A stretch of 64,000 nucleotides of DNA, taken from the NCBI GenBank assembly GCA_036397755.1, contig DASWII010000012.1:1-64000 (forward strand), written 5' to 3'. The notes below the pieces were generated by a model. It searched no databases and had not been told where the DNA came from. It worked only from the letters and a program-made list of their open reading frames with translations. This stretch comes from CAMYLY01 sp036397755. Lineage in GTDB: Bacteria; Gemmatimonadota; Gemmatimonadetes; Gemmatimonadales; GWC2-71-9. A program made the translations under genes and the position numbers. This document shows positions 63,524-64,000 of the stretch, piece after piece (the first letter of the stretch is position 1; every line of letters begins with the position of its first letter).

Positions 63524-64000
63524 GGAAGCGCCTCCGCCGTGAAGTCGTAATCCTCGTTGCCCGTGACCCGAACGCGGAGAAACTCCCCCGGGCGCGCCCA
63601 ACCACCCCGCTGCACGTGGGTCACGCCGTCCACGTCGTCGGCCTGCCACGGCAGGCGCCCCACATGCGACGCATCGCGGTCGGTCTCGGCCGTGTCGTCC
63701 ACGAGCGCGATCGACTCGCGACCCACAAAGCGAGCGAGCCGATCTTGGGAGATGGCGCGCTGCAGCTCGCTCAGTTCCTCCTGGCGCTCCGACTTCACCG
63801 AGGCGGGAACGTCATCCGGGAACTCGGCCGCGCGCGTCCCTTCCTGCTCGGAATACGTGAAGACGCCGAGCCGTTCGAACGCCGTTTCCTCCGCGAACTC
63901 GCAGAGCATCCGGAAATCCTCGTCCGTCTCGCCCGGAAAGCCCACGATCGTGGTCGTGCGAATCGCGAGGTCAGGCACCGCATCCCGGAGCCACCGCACC
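63520..64000 (-). CDS. rimO: Ribosomal protein uS12 methylthiotransferase RimO (N-terminus outside window)
   Basis: C-terminal 160 residues of a radical-SAM methylthiotransferase. IRTTTIVGFPGETDEDF, LGVFTYSEQEGTRAAEFPDD and ASVKSERQEELSELQ are RimO rather than MiaB in style. The C-terminal TRAM-like part has DASHVGRLPWQADDVDGVT. It would thiomethylate an Asp of uS12. The radical-SAM CxxxCxxC is outside. It heads the visible end of a minus-strand operon. Confidence 0.9.
   Translation of the reverse strand, partial: VRWLRDAVPDLAIRTTTIVGFPGETDEDFRMLCEFAEETAFERLGVFTYSEQEGTRAAEFPDDVPASVKSERQEELSELQRAISQDRLARFVGRESIALVDDTAETDRDASHVGRLPWQADDVDGVTHVQRGGWARPGEFLRVRVTGNEDYDFTAEALP

Overview
The window is a GC-rich, gene-dense stretch of a chromosome from a didermic bacterium. 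It carries Lnt, a LolA-like protein, an Mla/MCE lipid-transport set and several predicted outer-membrane barrels. The mix of protein types (soluble multi-GAF kinases, PD40-propeller/barrel fusions, a secreted subtilase with a Bacteroidetes-like sorting tail, a SPOR/propeller lipoprotein) suggests Gemmatimonadota. That placement is inferred from gene content and style; there is no rRNA gene here to confirm it. No tRNA, rRNA, CRISPR array, insertion sequence or prophage was seen. Genes are packed with 1-17 bp overlaps, many of the ATGA/GTGA type.

Layout. 1-3601 (minus): a 2-hydroxyacyl-CoA-lyase-like TPP enzyme (cut by the window edge) coupled to a long-chain fatty-alcohol-oxidase-like GMC flavoprotein. 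3712-17475 (plus): a 14-kb signalling array of four soluble GAF/PAS histidine kinases (two ending in double receiver domains), one free receiver, and a protein joining an orphan DHp-like segment, a receiver, a HAMP-like linker and a Hanks-type Ser/Thr kinase. 17578-19941: a small acetyltransferase, a predicted outer-membrane protein and a decayed propeller lipoprotein gene. 20138-25603: prs-rplY-pth, a membrane pyrophosphatase and ychF. 25734-33060: rpsF-rpsR-DUF2232-rplI, a DhaL/DegV fusion resembling FakA joined to FakB, rsfS, and a large peptidase-MA/propeller/barrel protein. 33111-42740: a SPOR lipoprotein, smc, a secreted subtilase, an MBL hydrolase, a DAHP synthase and a LolA-like carrier.

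42763-48850 (minus): a hypothetical protein, then (read right to left) rpmE-prfA-prmC-ylbF-like-tmk-ctpA-like-DUF2520. 48995-55685 (plus): a Crp/Fnr regulator, an MBL hydrolase, a CsgG-like protein, MlaE-, MlaF- and MlaD-like proteins and a GAF/HD-GYP phosphodiesterase. 55682-64000 (minus): a tightly overlapping operon of rimO (cut by the edge), SpoIID-like, a barrel-like protein, a Gfo/Idh/MocA oxidoreductase, lnt, and a hydantoinase/oxoprolinase A-B pair.

The most interesting object is the signalling array: several cytosolic sensors, two carrying their own receivers, are coupled to a free receiver and to a receiver-controlled Ser/Thr kinase. That would let two-component signals be converted to Ser/Thr phosphorylation. 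Other points of interest are three genes that seem to start with CTG (pth, the MCE gene, the SpoIID-like gene), an MlaF-like ATPase that has lost its ATP-binding motifs, and two sigma-70-type promoters placed so that the mRNA would begin at or next to the start codon.
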